A stretch of DNA of 64,000 nt from Larkinella bovis (lineage in GTDB: Bacteria > Bacteroidota > Bacteroidia > Cytophagales > Spirosomataceae): assembly GCF_042655385.1 (NCBI RefSeq), contig NZ_JBHSMA010000001.1, positions 496,001 to 560,000 of the forward strand, written 5' to 3'. Both the position numbers and the translations under genes were made by a program. Positions 33,808 through 41,687 of this stretch are shown piece after piece. The notes beneath the pieces were generated by a model. It did no database searches. It saw only the letters and a list, made by a program, of their open reading frames with translations, and was not told the DNA's origin. Within the stretch, counting starts at the first letter, position 1, and the number at the start of each line of letters is the position of its first letter.

Positions 33808-34773
33808 ATGATCATTGTTACGGGCGCAACGGGCTTCATCGGAAGCTGTCTGATCTCAAGACTGAATCAGGAAAATTTCAATGCCATTATTGCCGTCGAT
33901 GATTTTTCGAGGGCTGATAAACTAGCCAATCTGGAAGGAAAGCGCATTCTGGAACGCATCGACCGGGAGCAGTTTTTCGAATGGCTTGACGGAAATTACC
34001 ACGAAATTGAGTTTCTGTTCCACATTGGAGCCCGGACCGATACAACCGAGTTTGACCGGAGTATTTTCGAGCACCTCAACGTCGAGTACTCAAAAAAAAT
34101 CTGGGCGAAATGCATTGAATACCAGATTCCGCTGGTCTATGCGTCCTCGGCGGCTACCTACGGGCTGGGTGAACTGGGTTACGATGATAACGAATCGCTC
34201 ATTCCGCAGTTAAAACCGCTCAACCCCTACGGTGAATCCAAAAATGAGTTTGATAAATGGGTTCTGGAGCAGGAAAAACACCCTTTTTTCTGGGCCGGTT
34301 TAAAATTTTTCAACGTTTACGGACCTAACGAATACCACAAAGACCGGATGGCGTCCGTGATTTACCACGCTTTCTGCCAGATCAAACAGAAGGGTTCCAT
34401 GAAGCTCTTCCGGTCGCACAACCCCAATTTTGCCGACGGCGAGCAGATGCGCGATTTCATCTACGTGAAGGATGTGATCGATGTATGTGTGTTTCTCATG
34501 CACCATCGCCGGAATTCGGGAATCTATAACCTCGGCAGCGGTAAGGCCCGCACCTTTCTCGACCTGGCCAACAATACGTTTCGGGCGATGGGGGTGATGG
34601 CTGAGATTGAATTTGTGGATACGCCCGAAGACATTCGCGATAAATACCAGTATTACACCCAGGCGTCGATGAGCAAACTGCGATCCATCGGGTACGATCA
34701 GCACTTTCAGACGCTGGAAGAAGGCATTCAGGACTACGTGCAGAACTACCTGATGCCCGGCAAACATCTGTAA
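33808..34773 (+). CDS. hldD: ADP-glyceromanno-heptose 6-epimerase
   Basis: This 321-residue short-chain dehydrogenase has the nucleotide motif TGATGFIGSCLISRLN at the N-terminus. The catalytic Tyr-x3-Lys is in NPYGESKNEFDKW, and the serine of the triad in YASSAATYG. The length and FNVYGPNEYHKDRMASVIYH fit HldD (RfaD), which inverts the C6 configuration of ADP-heptose for lipopolysaccharide inner core. The presence of lpxB about 2 kb away supports an LPS context, although the genes are divergent. A terminator hairpin directly follows the stop codon. Confidence 0.93.
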   Translation: MIIVTGATGFIGSCLISRLNQENFNAIIAVDDFSRADKLANLEGKRILERIDREQFFEWLDGNYHEIEFLFHIGARTDTTEFDRSIFEHLNVEYSKKIWAKCIEYQIPLVYASSAATYGLGELGYDDNESLIPQLKPLNPYGESKNEFDKWVLEQEKHPFFWAGLKFFNVYGPNEYHKDRMASVIYHAFCQIKQKGSMKLFRSHNPNFADGEQMRDFIYVKDVIDVCVFLMHHRRNSGIYNLGSGKARTFLDLANNTFRAMGVMAEIEFVDTPEDIRDKYQYYTQASMSKLRSIGYDQHFQTLEEGIQDYVQNYLMPGKHL

Positions 34774-34776
34774 GGA

Positions 34777-34796
34777 CCCACGGCCTGAGCCGTGGG
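34777..34796. terminator. Hairpin between convergent hldD and protease genes
   Basis: An 8-bp perfect stem (CCCACGGC with GCCGTGGG) has a CTGA loop and lies 4 bases beyond the hldD stop and 7 before the convergent protease stop. No long U-run follows. The stem resembles the hairpin at 6425-6446. Confidence 0.5.
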
Positions 34797-34802
34797 CATG
34801 CC

Positions 34803-36341
34803 TTATTGCCAGATAATTTCGACGACTTCCTTCTTCAAATCGACCGTCGTACGCTTTTCATCGTGATTCCGGCGGAGCACGAGGGTTCCGTTCTGAACCC
34901 GCACGGATTCCTGTTGCAATACCCGGAAATCATCCTTCTTGTGAAAGACCGAAACGGAGGCTTCCGTGTAGTCGGGCAACGGCAGGGAATACGTTTTGCC
35001 GGTCGCTTTAAGGGAACGCGCCGTCGATACGCCGGTTTGGCCTTTGGCCAGCGCCAACGCCCGCGACGCCTGCGGGACGCCATACCCGATGTAATTATTG
35101 CCGTAGGGGTACAGGTGTGACGATTTTTCGATGATATGAATCAGTTCCTTGTTGGTCAGTTTTGGATTGGCCTGCATCAGGCAAGCCGCAAAACCGGTAA
35201 TAACCGGGGCTGAAAGCGAAGTGCCGTACAACGAAAAACAGGATACATTCGGTTTGAGGTAAGACAGGAACTCGGGCCCAATACTGCTGTAGCCAATACG
35301 GTTCCAGATTTTGCTGTTGGTGGCCCCCACGGCCAGAACGCCCTCCGCATCGGCGGGGGTGGAGATGATCCGCCAGGAACGATCATCGCCCTCGTTGCCC
35401 GCCGATACGATAATCAGAATTCCTTTTTTATCGGCCGCCAGTTGGGCCGCTTTGCTGATGAGGCTCGTGTGACCATCCATCTGACTGGGCTGGTAGTTTT
35501 CTTTCGGGTTGGTGAAGCCCTTGGCGTACCCCAGGGACGTATTAATAATCCGAACGCCCAGGCTATCCATCCATTCCATGGCGGCAATCCAGTTGTCTTC
35601 TTCCCCCCGGAATTCGCGGGCACCGTGGTCGGTCCGGGCGAGGTAAAACGTGGCGTCGGTCGCCAGCCCGTACTGAATATTTTCGTTTGGATCGTGGCCT
35701 GCAATGGCGGCCATCACTTCCGTACCGTGAAAATCGGAAAGGGTTTCGAGCGACCCAAAAAAAGCATCGCGCGACCGCGCCGGATTGACATAATCGCGAA
35801 CGGCCTTGATGCCGTTGCGGTGAAAGATATGCTTCAGGGCACTGGCGGAATCGGCGCCGAAATAACCGGCATCGATGACACCAATTGTGACATTTTTAGC
35901 CGACAATCCCGCCCGTCCGAAAACATCCGCCTGAATTTGTGACATGACCGGGGCCATCAATACTTTTGTAACCTCGTGATTGAGGCTATTGATCACGATC
36001 CGCTGATCAATCGGAACCAGTTCTTTCACGAAAGGCATTGCCTTGACCCGGTCAACCTGAGTGGGCGTCAGCTCGGCCGAAACCGCATTGAGCCAGCGCG
36101 ACTGAAAAAGGGGCTGAATCCCTTTGTTGGTTAATTCCCGCAAATAGGTCGGATTGAGCGGAAAATCGGTTTCGTCGACGGAAAGCCCCATCGACTGCCG
36201 GTTGGAGAGGGTGGAAGGAGAAAGAGACGGTTTTTGGGTAGATGGCTTATCCTTCAGGGTGATCCAGTACTTGGATTGAGCCGTTGCGATACCGGCCCAG
36301 AAGACCATTATCCCAAAAAGAAGCGGAACAATTTTTTTCAT
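34803..36341 (-). CDS. Secreted subtilisin-like (S8) serine peptidase
   Basis: This protein of about 512 residues starts at ATG 36339-36341 (MKKIVPLLFGIMVFWAGIATAQS), with a clear signal peptide. A propeptide-like segment (24-145) precedes the catalytic domain. The triad is D157 (IGVIDAGYF), H205 (LSDFHGTEVMAAIAGH) and the Ser in YGTSLSAPVITGFAACL near 385. The final part is a short beta-rich tail, without the Por sorting domain typical of T9SS cargo. It is monocistronic and convergent with hldD. Confidence 0.9.
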   Translation of the reverse strand: MKKIVPLLFGIMVFWAGIATAQSKYWITLKDKPSTQKPSLSPSTLSNRQSMGLSVDETDFPLNPTYLRELTNKGIQPLFQSRWLNAVSAELTPTQVDRVKAMPFVKELVPIDQRIVINSLNHEVTKVLMAPVMSQIQADVFGRAGLSAKNVTIGVIDAGYFGADSASALKHIFHRNGIKAVRDYVNPARSRDAFFGSLETLSDFHGTEVMAAIAGHDPNENIQYGLATDATFYLARTDHGAREFRGEEDNWIAAMEWMDSLGVRIINTSLGYAKGFTNPKENYQPSQMDGHTSLISKAAQLAADKKGILIIVSAGNEGDDRSWRIISTPADAEGVLAVGATNSKIWNRIGYSSIGPEFLSYLKPNVSCFSLYGTSLSAPVITGFAACLMQANPKLTNKELIHIIEKSSHLYPYGNNYIGYGVPQASRALALAKGQTGVSTARSLKATGKTYSLPLPDYTEASVSVFHKKDDFRVLQQESVRVQNGTLVLRRNHDEKRTTVDLKKEVVEIIWQ

Positions 36342-36426
36342 TGAAACGAAAGCATCAATTTTAGGCATTAAAGTACAAAATGATCATGACATTACCGAAT
36401 GGTTGTCCTTTTGACCCCTCTACAGT

Positions 36427-37722
36427 ATGAAGTATACCGCCATTGCCAATGAATTGTTTGTGACCAACCGGCGCCGTCTGTCGGTTTTATTGAAACCCCG
36501 GTCGGTGGTGGTGCTGAACGCCAACGACATCATGCCGACCAACGCCGACGGGACGATGGGGTTTCGCCAGAGCAGTGATCTGTTTTACCTCTCCGGTGTC
36601 GATCAGGAAGAAACGATGCTGGTGCTGTTCCCCGACCATCCGGACGAGCGGTTTCGGGAGGTTCTGTTCCTGCGGGAAACCAGCGAAATGATCGAGATCT
36701 GGGAAGGCCATAAACTGACCAAAGAGGAAGCGGAACAAACGTCAGGAATTTCGAAAAAGTCGATCTTCTGGACGCACGAATTCGAGCGGGTGTTTATCCA
36801 GATGGTTTTCGAAGCGGAGCATATCTACCTGAATACCAACGAACATACCCGCAATTCGTCCGAAGTGGAAACCCGTGATGTGCGGATGATCCGTCAGTTC
36901 AGGGAAAAGTATCCGCTGCATCAGTACCAGCGTCTGGCGCCCCTCATGCACCACCTGCGGGCCATCAAACAGCCGGTTGAAGTGGATTTACTGAAAGAAG
37001 CCGTCCGGATTACGGAAGACGGTTTCCGGCGCTTGCTGAAGTTTGTGAAACCGGGCGTTTGGGAGTACGAAATCGAAGCGGAACTGCTGCACGAGTTTGT
37101 CCGTCAGCGTTCCCAGGGGTTTGCGTACACCCCGATTATCGCGTCCGGCGCAAATGCCTGCGTGCTGCATTACGTCGAGAATAACCGGCAATGCCGGGAC
37201 GGGGATATCATTCTGCTGGATGTGGCGGCCGAATACGGCAATTACAATGCCGACCTCACCCGGAGCATCCCGGTGAACGGGCGGTTTTCGGACCGGCAAA
37301 AGGCGGTTTACCAGGCGGTTTTGCACGTGATGAAGGAAGCGAAAAAGCTGCTCGTACCGGGCAATGTGTGGGACGATTACCACAAGGAAGTCGGGAAAAT
37401 CATGGAGTCGCAGCTGATCGGGCTGGGGCTGCTCGACAAGAACGATGTCGCGAAACAGGACCCGGATAATCCGTTGTACCGGAAATATTTCATGCACGGC
37501 ACCTCGCACTTTCTGGGGCTGGACGTACACGATGTCGGCAATAAGTATCGCAAATTTGAACCCGGTATGGTGTTCACCTGCGAACCGGGTATTTACATTC
37601 GCGAGGAAGGGCTGGGCATCCGGCTCGAAAACAACATCCTGATCACCGAAACCGGCAACATTGACCTTATGGACTCCATCCCGCTGGAAATCGAGGAAAT
37701 CGAGGAGTTGATGAATAGCTGA
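36427..37722 (+). CDS. Xaa-Pro aminopeptidase (M24 family)
   Basis: This 431-residue aminopeptidase P has an N-terminal domain (YTAIANELFVTNRRRL) and a pita-bread metallopeptidase domain. Metal ligands are seen in ILLDVAAEYGNYNADLTRS (two Asp), HGTSHFLGLDVHDVG (His), TCEPGIYI (Glu) and GIRLENNIL (Glu). It removes N-terminal residues preceding proline, probably in the cytoplasm, as no signal peptide is present. It diverges from the S8 protease gene. Its stop codon abuts the inverted-repeat element at 37724-37806. Confidence 0.93.
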   Translation: MKYTAIANELFVTNRRRLSVLLKPRSVVVLNANDIMPTNADGTMGFRQSSDLFYLSGVDQEETMLVLFPDHPDERFREVLFLRETSEMIEIWEGHKLTKEEAEQTSGISKKSIFWTHEFERVFIQMVFEAEHIYLNTNEHTRNSSEVETRDVRMIRQFREKYPLHQYQRLAPLMHHLRAIKQPVEVDLLKEAVRITEDGFRRLLKFVKPGVWEYEIEAELLHEFVRQRSQGFAYTPIIASGANACVLHYVENNRQCRDGDIILLDVAAEYGNYNADLTRSIPVNGRFSDRQKAVYQAVLHVMKEAKKLLVPGNVWDDYHKEVGKIMESQLIGLGLLDKNDVAKQDPDNPLYRKYFMHGTSHFLGLDVHDVGNKYRKFEPGMVFTCEPGIYIREEGLGIRLENNILITETGNIDLMDSIPLEIEEIEELMNS

Positions 37723-37723
37723 T

Positions 37724-37806
37724 CGTTTAAGGTTTGAAGTTTAACGTGGTAATCTCGATCAGCTGTCAGCTAAATACTTTAAACGTTAAACTTCAAACCT
37801 TAAACG
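37724..37806. repeat. Intergenic inverted-repeat element, copy 4 (TTTAAGGTTTGAA type, perfect arms)
   Basis: The 23-nt arms (37724-37746 and 37784-37806) are exact inverted copies. The element fills the 87-bp gap between convergent genes: it begins 2 bases after one stop and ends 3 bases before the other. A second inverted pair (AGCTGATCG at 37717-37725 with CGATCAGCT downstream) overlaps the left arm. The arm sequence is related to copies 3 and 6. It would make a strong bidirectional hairpin terminator. Confidence 0.8.
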
Positions 37807-37809
37807 ACA

Positions 37810-38601
37810 CTATTTCACTTCCGAAACAATCACGAAATTGTCATTCCGCGTAATGCCGTAGAGGACGGTTTTGTCCTTCACACTGCGGTCGATGGCAAAG
37901 GCCTGGCCTTCGCTGACGGTCGGGATGGTTTTGAGGTATTGCAGGGTCGAACCGCGATCCGGAAGCTTCAGGACGTACAATTCCGGTTTGTCGTGGCCAG
38001 TGCAATAGATCAAACCGTCTTTGCCCCAGGTGCCGCCGGAGGTGCTCATGGGAGCGAAAGCCTGCAGGACCGTCGGCGGAAACGCCCAGGATTCGAGACG
38101 TTCCCAGTTTTTGGAAAATTTGACCAGCATTGTCCAGCGATTGTCCCGCCCCTCAGCGGACGATTTGTTGGAATAGTTGGCAAAAGCGACCCACCAATAG
38201 CCCTGGTAGAAATCGGCCCAGGTGGCCGAGCCCGGCAACATCCCCAAACTGTGGGTCCCGATAGGGTGCAGCGTCCGCGTATCGAAAATTTCGATCGAAC
38301 TCAGCATCGGCACTTCCGGGTAATTGGAATGCACGCAATACAGCTTGCCATCGAGCACCACGCCACTGTTCAGGTGTTTCAGCAAGCCGGTGGTGTCGCG
38401 CCAGACGGCGACTGGTTTGCCATCGGTTTTCGTGTGTTTCGTCAGCGAGGTGTTGTTAATGACGTAAAAATGGCTGGCGTCGACGGCAACGCCCTGTTTT
38501 ACTTCCTTCAACTGAAACCGCCGGATTTCATGCGCCTGCTGCGCAAAAACCGCATGAATGGTTAGAAAAACCGTCACCAGGAAAAAGGCACCTTGCCGCA
38601 T
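37810..38601 (-). CDS. Secreted beta-propeller-like protein of unknown function
   Basis: This 263-residue protein starts at ATG 38599-38601 (MRQGAFFLVTVFLTIHAVFAQQ), with a signal peptide. The frame extends upstream to 38823, but that part translates the thioredoxin gene in another frame. The body has repeated beta-strand/Asp-Gly patterns (GVVLDGKLYCVHSNYPEVPM, IEIFDTRTLHP, WGKDGLIYCTGHDKPELYVL) that suggest a small beta-propeller. It is the third gene of an operon with the thioredoxin-like and propeller-TM-HTH genes, with gaps of 6-7 bases. The cysteines suggest a link to the thioredoxin, but this is inference. Confidence 0.7.
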   Translation of the reverse strand: MRQGAFFLVTVFLTIHAVFAQQAHEIRRFQLKEVKQGVAVDASHFYVINNTSLTKHTKTDGKPVAVWRDTTGLLKHLNSGVVLDGKLYCVHSNYPEVPMLSSIEIFDTRTLHPIGTHSLGMLPGSATWADFYQGYWWVAFANYSNKSSAEGRDNRWTMLVKFSKNWERLESWAFPPTVLQAFAPMSTSGGTWGKDGLIYCTGHDKPELYVLKLPDRGSTLQYLKTIPTVSEGQAFAIDRSVKDKTVLYGITRNDNFVIVSEVK

Positions 38602-38608
38602 GAGCGAA

Positions 38609-39127
38609 TTACTGGTTTTTTTTCGGGAGATAGGATTTGGGGTCGAGCGCTTTGGGCGACCACTGCTGAAAAAACTCGGCAACCTGCTTTGGACTGTGGC
38701 CTTTGCCTTCCTCCAGGTACGCCGAATTCTGGGTGTGGAGCCGGTTTCCTTGGCCATCGAGTACCACAAATACCGGGAAGCCAAACCGTTGCGGGTACCC
38801 CAATTGGGCCAGCGTTTCCTCATTCTTGTTCTCCGGGCTGTAGTTGACCAGCAGCATCTCGTAGTTGTCGTGAAGCAGCCGGTTTAGAGTCGTGTCCGAA
38901 TGAACCAGCTGATGAAACCTGATGCACCACGAACACCAGTTGCCGCCGATTTGCACCAACACATGCTTGCCTTCCCTGGCCGCTTTGGTCACCGCGTTTT
39001 TGATGTCCTGCTGCGCATTGGCTTGCGGGTTGTAGATTTTCGGAGCGGCCGGTTTTGGGGGCTCCTGGGCAAGTGCCGCAGAAAAGCCGCCGAGGAGCAG
39101 CAAAAAGGCGAAAAGGGTCGTTTTCAT
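38609..39127 (-). CDS. Periplasmic thioredoxin-family protein
   Basis: This 172-residue exported protein has a signal peptide (TTLFAFLLLLGGFSAALAQ). The thioredoxin fold carries the redox pair C65-S-W-C68 (GGNWCSWCIRFHQ) and a cis-proline in RFGFPVFVVLDGQG. It resembles DsbD-gamma/DUF255-like thioredoxins that reduce or isomerise disulfides in the envelope. It lies 6 bases downstream of the propeller-TM-HTH gene and 7 upstream of the beta-propeller gene, so the operon probably makes an envelope redox or sensory module. Confidence 0.88.
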   Translation of the reverse strand: MKTTLFAFLLLLGGFSAALAQEPPKPAAPKIYNPQANAQQDIKNAVTKAAREGKHVLVQIGGNWCSWCIRFHQLVHSDTTLNRLLHDNYEMLLVNYSPENKNEETLAQLGYPQRFGFPVFVVLDGQGNRLHTQNSAYLEEGKGHSPKQVAEFFQQWSPKALDPKSYLPKKNQ

Positions 39128-39133
39128 ACGGGA

Positions 39134-40609
39134 TTAGTTGGTTTTGGGCGTTGATGAAAGGGTATATTTTCGGGCGGCCTCTTCTTTCAGCACGTAGAGA
39201 GCCATGCGACGGTCGACGGCTGAGGGCGTTTTTTCGATCCCGTTGTCCAGGTTTAAGGCGTATTTGAGTTTCAAATTTAGTTTCTGGATTGTGTCGGCAC
39301 GAATCCGGCGCTGGTTATCGAGGGATTTGTCCGAAATTTGCAGCAGTTCATTCACTTGTTCCGCGGATAAACCGCCCGAATGGGTAGCCCGCATCAAACC
39401 GTCCAGCAAGTCCTGTTCCAGTTGCGTCAGGTCGGATAAGTCCGGTAATTCGGCTTCGGCGGAGGCAACCCGGCTATTTTTGCGGTGATAGAGGTAGAAA
39501 ACCGCCAGACCCGTTGCGGTTAATGCCAGCACCAACAGGGATAGCGTCGTATAATCCGTTGCGTTTTCCGTATAAAAGGCCCCAATAGGGGAGGCTTCCT
39601 GCCAGAGCTGCGCAACCGCTACGCGCTGCGGCAATCCTTTGGGGGTGGCCTCATTCCCGTTAAAAAGGTAATGGTGTAACGTGTCGTTTCGGATGTAGTA
39701 CTGGTAGCGATCGGAATCGGTATTGGCAGGCTGGCGCAAAAACCGCCGGTGGGTATCTTCCCAAACCCGACACTGGTTCAGAACCGGGTCGATCAGAAAG
39801 AGTTTCGTGGCGGGACTGGCGTGATGGCTCACGATAAAATACCGGCCCGAAAAGAAAAATGCCACCCCATTATCCAGCTGTTGGGGCAGCCGCTCCCGAA
39901 CCGCTTCCGTCACCCGGCCCAGTTTTCGCCACTGTTTGTTCGGGAACGAAAACGCATACACGTCAAAATCATACGTCGTGGCACCGGCCTGCTCCGCGTC
40001 ATTGTGGCAAAAGTTGAGCGTTGAGAAATACGAGTCGGTTTCGGGGAGGTAGCCATTTAAGCCTGCATACAGCGAGCGCGGCCCGTCGGTTTGGGGCGGA
40101 ATGCTTTCCCACTCGCTTTTTCCGGCGCGGTAATAAGTGATCAGGTTATTGGTGTGCCAGAAACCGTACCCGCCGAAACTATACAGGGTATCGTTCCGCA
40201 TGAAGGTGGTCGAATGGCAGTTGAATCCCCGGAAAAAGGTGTGATCCAGGCGTTCGAGCGTCCGGTTTCGGAAGTCGAACTGATACACCTGGCCCGTACA
40301 GTCAATCGTTAAATACCGCTGCTGCGGGCTTTTGCCGAAGCCCATTACCCGTGTGGTAGGCGGAAAATCCCGGCTGTCGACCCCCTTCAGGGTAACTTCG
40401 CCCATCCATTGCCAGGCCCCGGCAGGCGTTTCCACCTCCAGAATTTTTCGTTCGGTATCAATCCGGTACAGCTGCCCCGTACGTTCGTCCGACCATACGA
40501 GTGAAACCGCATAGTTTTTTGTCATCAGGAGGGGGTTTGCCAGCAGAAGGCAAAGCCAGAATACGATCGGTTTCGGAGCCATCAACAACCAGCTGTTGCC
40601 AGAATACAT
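39134..40609 (-). CDS. Propeller/Kelch-like membrane protein with cytoplasmic HTH-like domain
   Basis: This 491-residue protein has an N-terminal hydrophobic signal (VFWLCLLLANPLLM) and an extracytoplasmic domain of about 320 residues with Kelch-like blades (GFNCHSTTFMRNDTLYSFGG, ITYYRAGKSEWESIP, DNGVAFFFSGRYFIV). One transmembrane helix lies at 355-375, then a basic stop (YHRKNSR). The cytoplasmic tail (396-452) is helical, LEQDLLDGLMRATHSGGLSA then KSLDNQRRIRADTI, and resembles LuxR-like HTH tails of Bacteroidota one-component sensors. This predicts a membrane-bound transcription regulator that senses a periplasmic ligand. It heads an operon with the thioredoxin and beta-propeller genes. 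Confidence 0.7.
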   Translation of the reverse strand: MYSGNSWLLMAPKPIVFWLCLLLANPLLMTKNYAVSLVWSDERTGQLYRIDTERKILEVETPAGAWQWMGEVTLKGVDSRDFPPTTRVMGFGKSPQQRYLTIDCTGQVYQFDFRNRTLERLDHTFFRGFNCHSTTFMRNDTLYSFGGYGFWHTNNLITYYRAGKSEWESIPPQTDGPRSLYAGLNGYLPETDSYFSTLNFCHNDAEQAGATTYDFDVYAFSFPNKQWRKLGRVTEAVRERLPQQLDNGVAFFFSGRYFIVSHHASPATKLFLIDPVLNQCRVWEDTHRRFLRQPANTDSDRYQYYIRNDTLHHYLFNGNEATPKGLPQRVAVAQLWQEASPIGAFYTENATDYTTLSLLVLALTATGLAVFYLYHRKNSRVASAEAELPDLSDLTQLEQDLLDGLMRATHSGGLSAEQVNELLQISDKSLDNQRRIRADTIQKLNLKLKYALNLDNGIEKTPSAVDRRMALYVLKEEAARKYTLSSTPKTN

Positions 40610-40782
40610 TAGAACAGGATTACTTGAAAGTCACAAACTTAACCATTTTCTAAACAAGGCGAAAATTGGTGGATACTGTGTGAGGAACGTAAATCACAGA
40701 TTTTTAATTGGGTAGAAGGTACATTTTCCGAATGTTTACAGTGTCAAAGCGTATAGATGATGAAAGGTTTTTATTTTGTTCT

Positions 40783-40941
40783 ATGTACAACTACAAGGTA
40801 AGGTATACCGTGAATGGGCGCAGTTCAACCGAAGTCTTTGTAACTGCATCCGGATCCAGCGAAGCGGTGAAGTTAGCCTTCAACCGGAATGGTTGGCAAA
40901 AAAGTCTGGTAAGCGTTTATGCAATCATCCATTTCTTGTAA
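40783..40941 (+). CDS. Small conserved-looking protein (52 residues), unknown function
   Basis: From ATG 40783 the frame encodes MYNYKVRYTVNGRSSTEVFV and ends VSVYAIIHFL. A beta-strand/turn/beta/helix pattern (YKVRYTVNGRSS, TASGSSEAVKLAFNRN) looks like a real small fold; I recall similar tiny proteins in Cytophagales but cannot name a family. Its last codons and stop lie in the first unit of a 20-bp tandem repeat (40932-40971). An upstream extension to 40708 is possible but less protein-like. Confidence 0.5.
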   Translation: MYNYKVRYTVNGRSSTEVFVTASGSSEAVKLAFNRNGWQKSLVSVYAIIHFL

Positions 40942-40971
40942 CTCTGTCCTATTTCTTATAATTCTGTCCTA
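40932..40971. repeat. 20-bp tandem duplication at the end of the small ORF
   Basis: Two copies of a 20-bp unit (TTTCTTGTAACTCTGTCCTA, then the same with two changes) abut each other. The first contains the stop codon of the 52-residue ORF. It looks like a recent slippage or duplication event. Confidence 0.75.
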
Positions 40972-41091
40972 TATCGTTATTTGTTTCTACTAGTAAGATT
41001 ACCGTAACCGTGCGATACTTAAAGATTTCTGTAGAAGATTCTTTTTATTGATCACCTTGTACTAAAGATACTGTAGACGGTTATGATTTTT

Positions 41092-41132
41092 ATGGCATTG
41101 CCCGGTCAGACTTCTGAATTGGGCGATGCCAT
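41092..41132 (+). other. Strong hairpin upstream of the M15-like peptidase gene
   Basis: A 12-bp stem (ATGGCATTGCCC with GGGCGATGCCAT, one G-T pair) encloses a second stem CAGA/TCTG. It lies 87 bases before the ATG at 41219. No U-run follows, so it looks like a leader structure or a regulator site and not a terminator. Confidence 0.5.
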
Positions 41133-41218
41133 TGATTTAAACAGCGCAAGGAGTCGCGGGTTGGCCTGTTCTAAAATGGAACGATACGAAGCGTGTATAC
41201 CTCCTGAAAGGGTATTTG

Positions 41219-41650
41219 ATGAAGCGGATAGCTATTGTCCTGGGAATTGTCCTTTTTATTCTCGCATCTTATTTCGGGATTATGTACCATTCCCTCTCGC
41301 CGTTTGTGAAAGAAAAAGAACGGCTTTTGGCAAACGAACTGACGGGAAAAGGATTGAAACCGAATTATATGATCATTTCCGGCTATCGTCCACACTGGCT
41401 CAATCAATTAACCCCGCTCGCGGCCAAAAAGAGTGTCCATCAGGTTGGACAGGCAATCGATATCGATGTGTTCGATGTCAATGGAGATGGGAAAAGCAAT
41501 CGAGAAGATGTTGAACTCATTGTTCAGACGTTAGAGAAAATGGACCGCCGGAATCCTGCCCTGGCGGGCGGGATTGGAACGTATTTTAGGTCCGCGCCAC
41601 AAATGGTCCATTTTGATGTGGCGGGAAAAAAACGCCGGTGGAATTATTGA
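41219..41650 (+). CDS. M15-like D-Ala-D-Ala carboxypeptidase domain protein
   Basis: This 143-residue protein has one N-terminal transmembrane anchor (AIVLGIVLFILASYFGIMY). The peptidase M15 zinc motifs appear as S72-V-H74-Q-V-G-Q-A-I-D81 (SxHxxGxAxD) and MVH131FD133 (HxD). The order His-Asp-His matches the family that trims peptidoglycan peptides. A Ca-binding-like DVNGDGKSNREDVEL sits between them. I chose ATG 41219 over TTG 41216. The domain is short compared with classical M15 enzymes. Its terminator follows directly. Confidence 0.8.
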   Translation: MKRIAIVLGIVLFILASYFGIMYHSLSPFVKEKERLLANELTGKGLKPNYMIISGYRPHWLNQLTPLAAKKSVHQVGQAIDIDVFDVNGDGKSNREDVELIVQTLEKMDRRNPALAGGIGTYFRSAPQMVHFDVAGKKRRWNY

Positions 41651-41666
41651 TCCCACCGGCATTTTA
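41634..41666 (+). terminator. Rho-independent terminator overlapping the end of the M15-like gene
   Basis: An 8-bp perfect stem (GCCGGTGG with CCACCGGC) is followed by ATTTTAC. The left stem lies in the last codons of the gene, and the right one 2 bases past the stop. Confidence 0.6.
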
Positions 41667-41687
41667 CGCCACGTTGAGGATGGCTTT

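Noticed and set aside
41083..41514. 143-residue frame overlapping the M15-like gene
   Set aside because: The overlapping frame at 41219 has a TM anchor and zinc motifs; this one has neither and runs through a hairpin.
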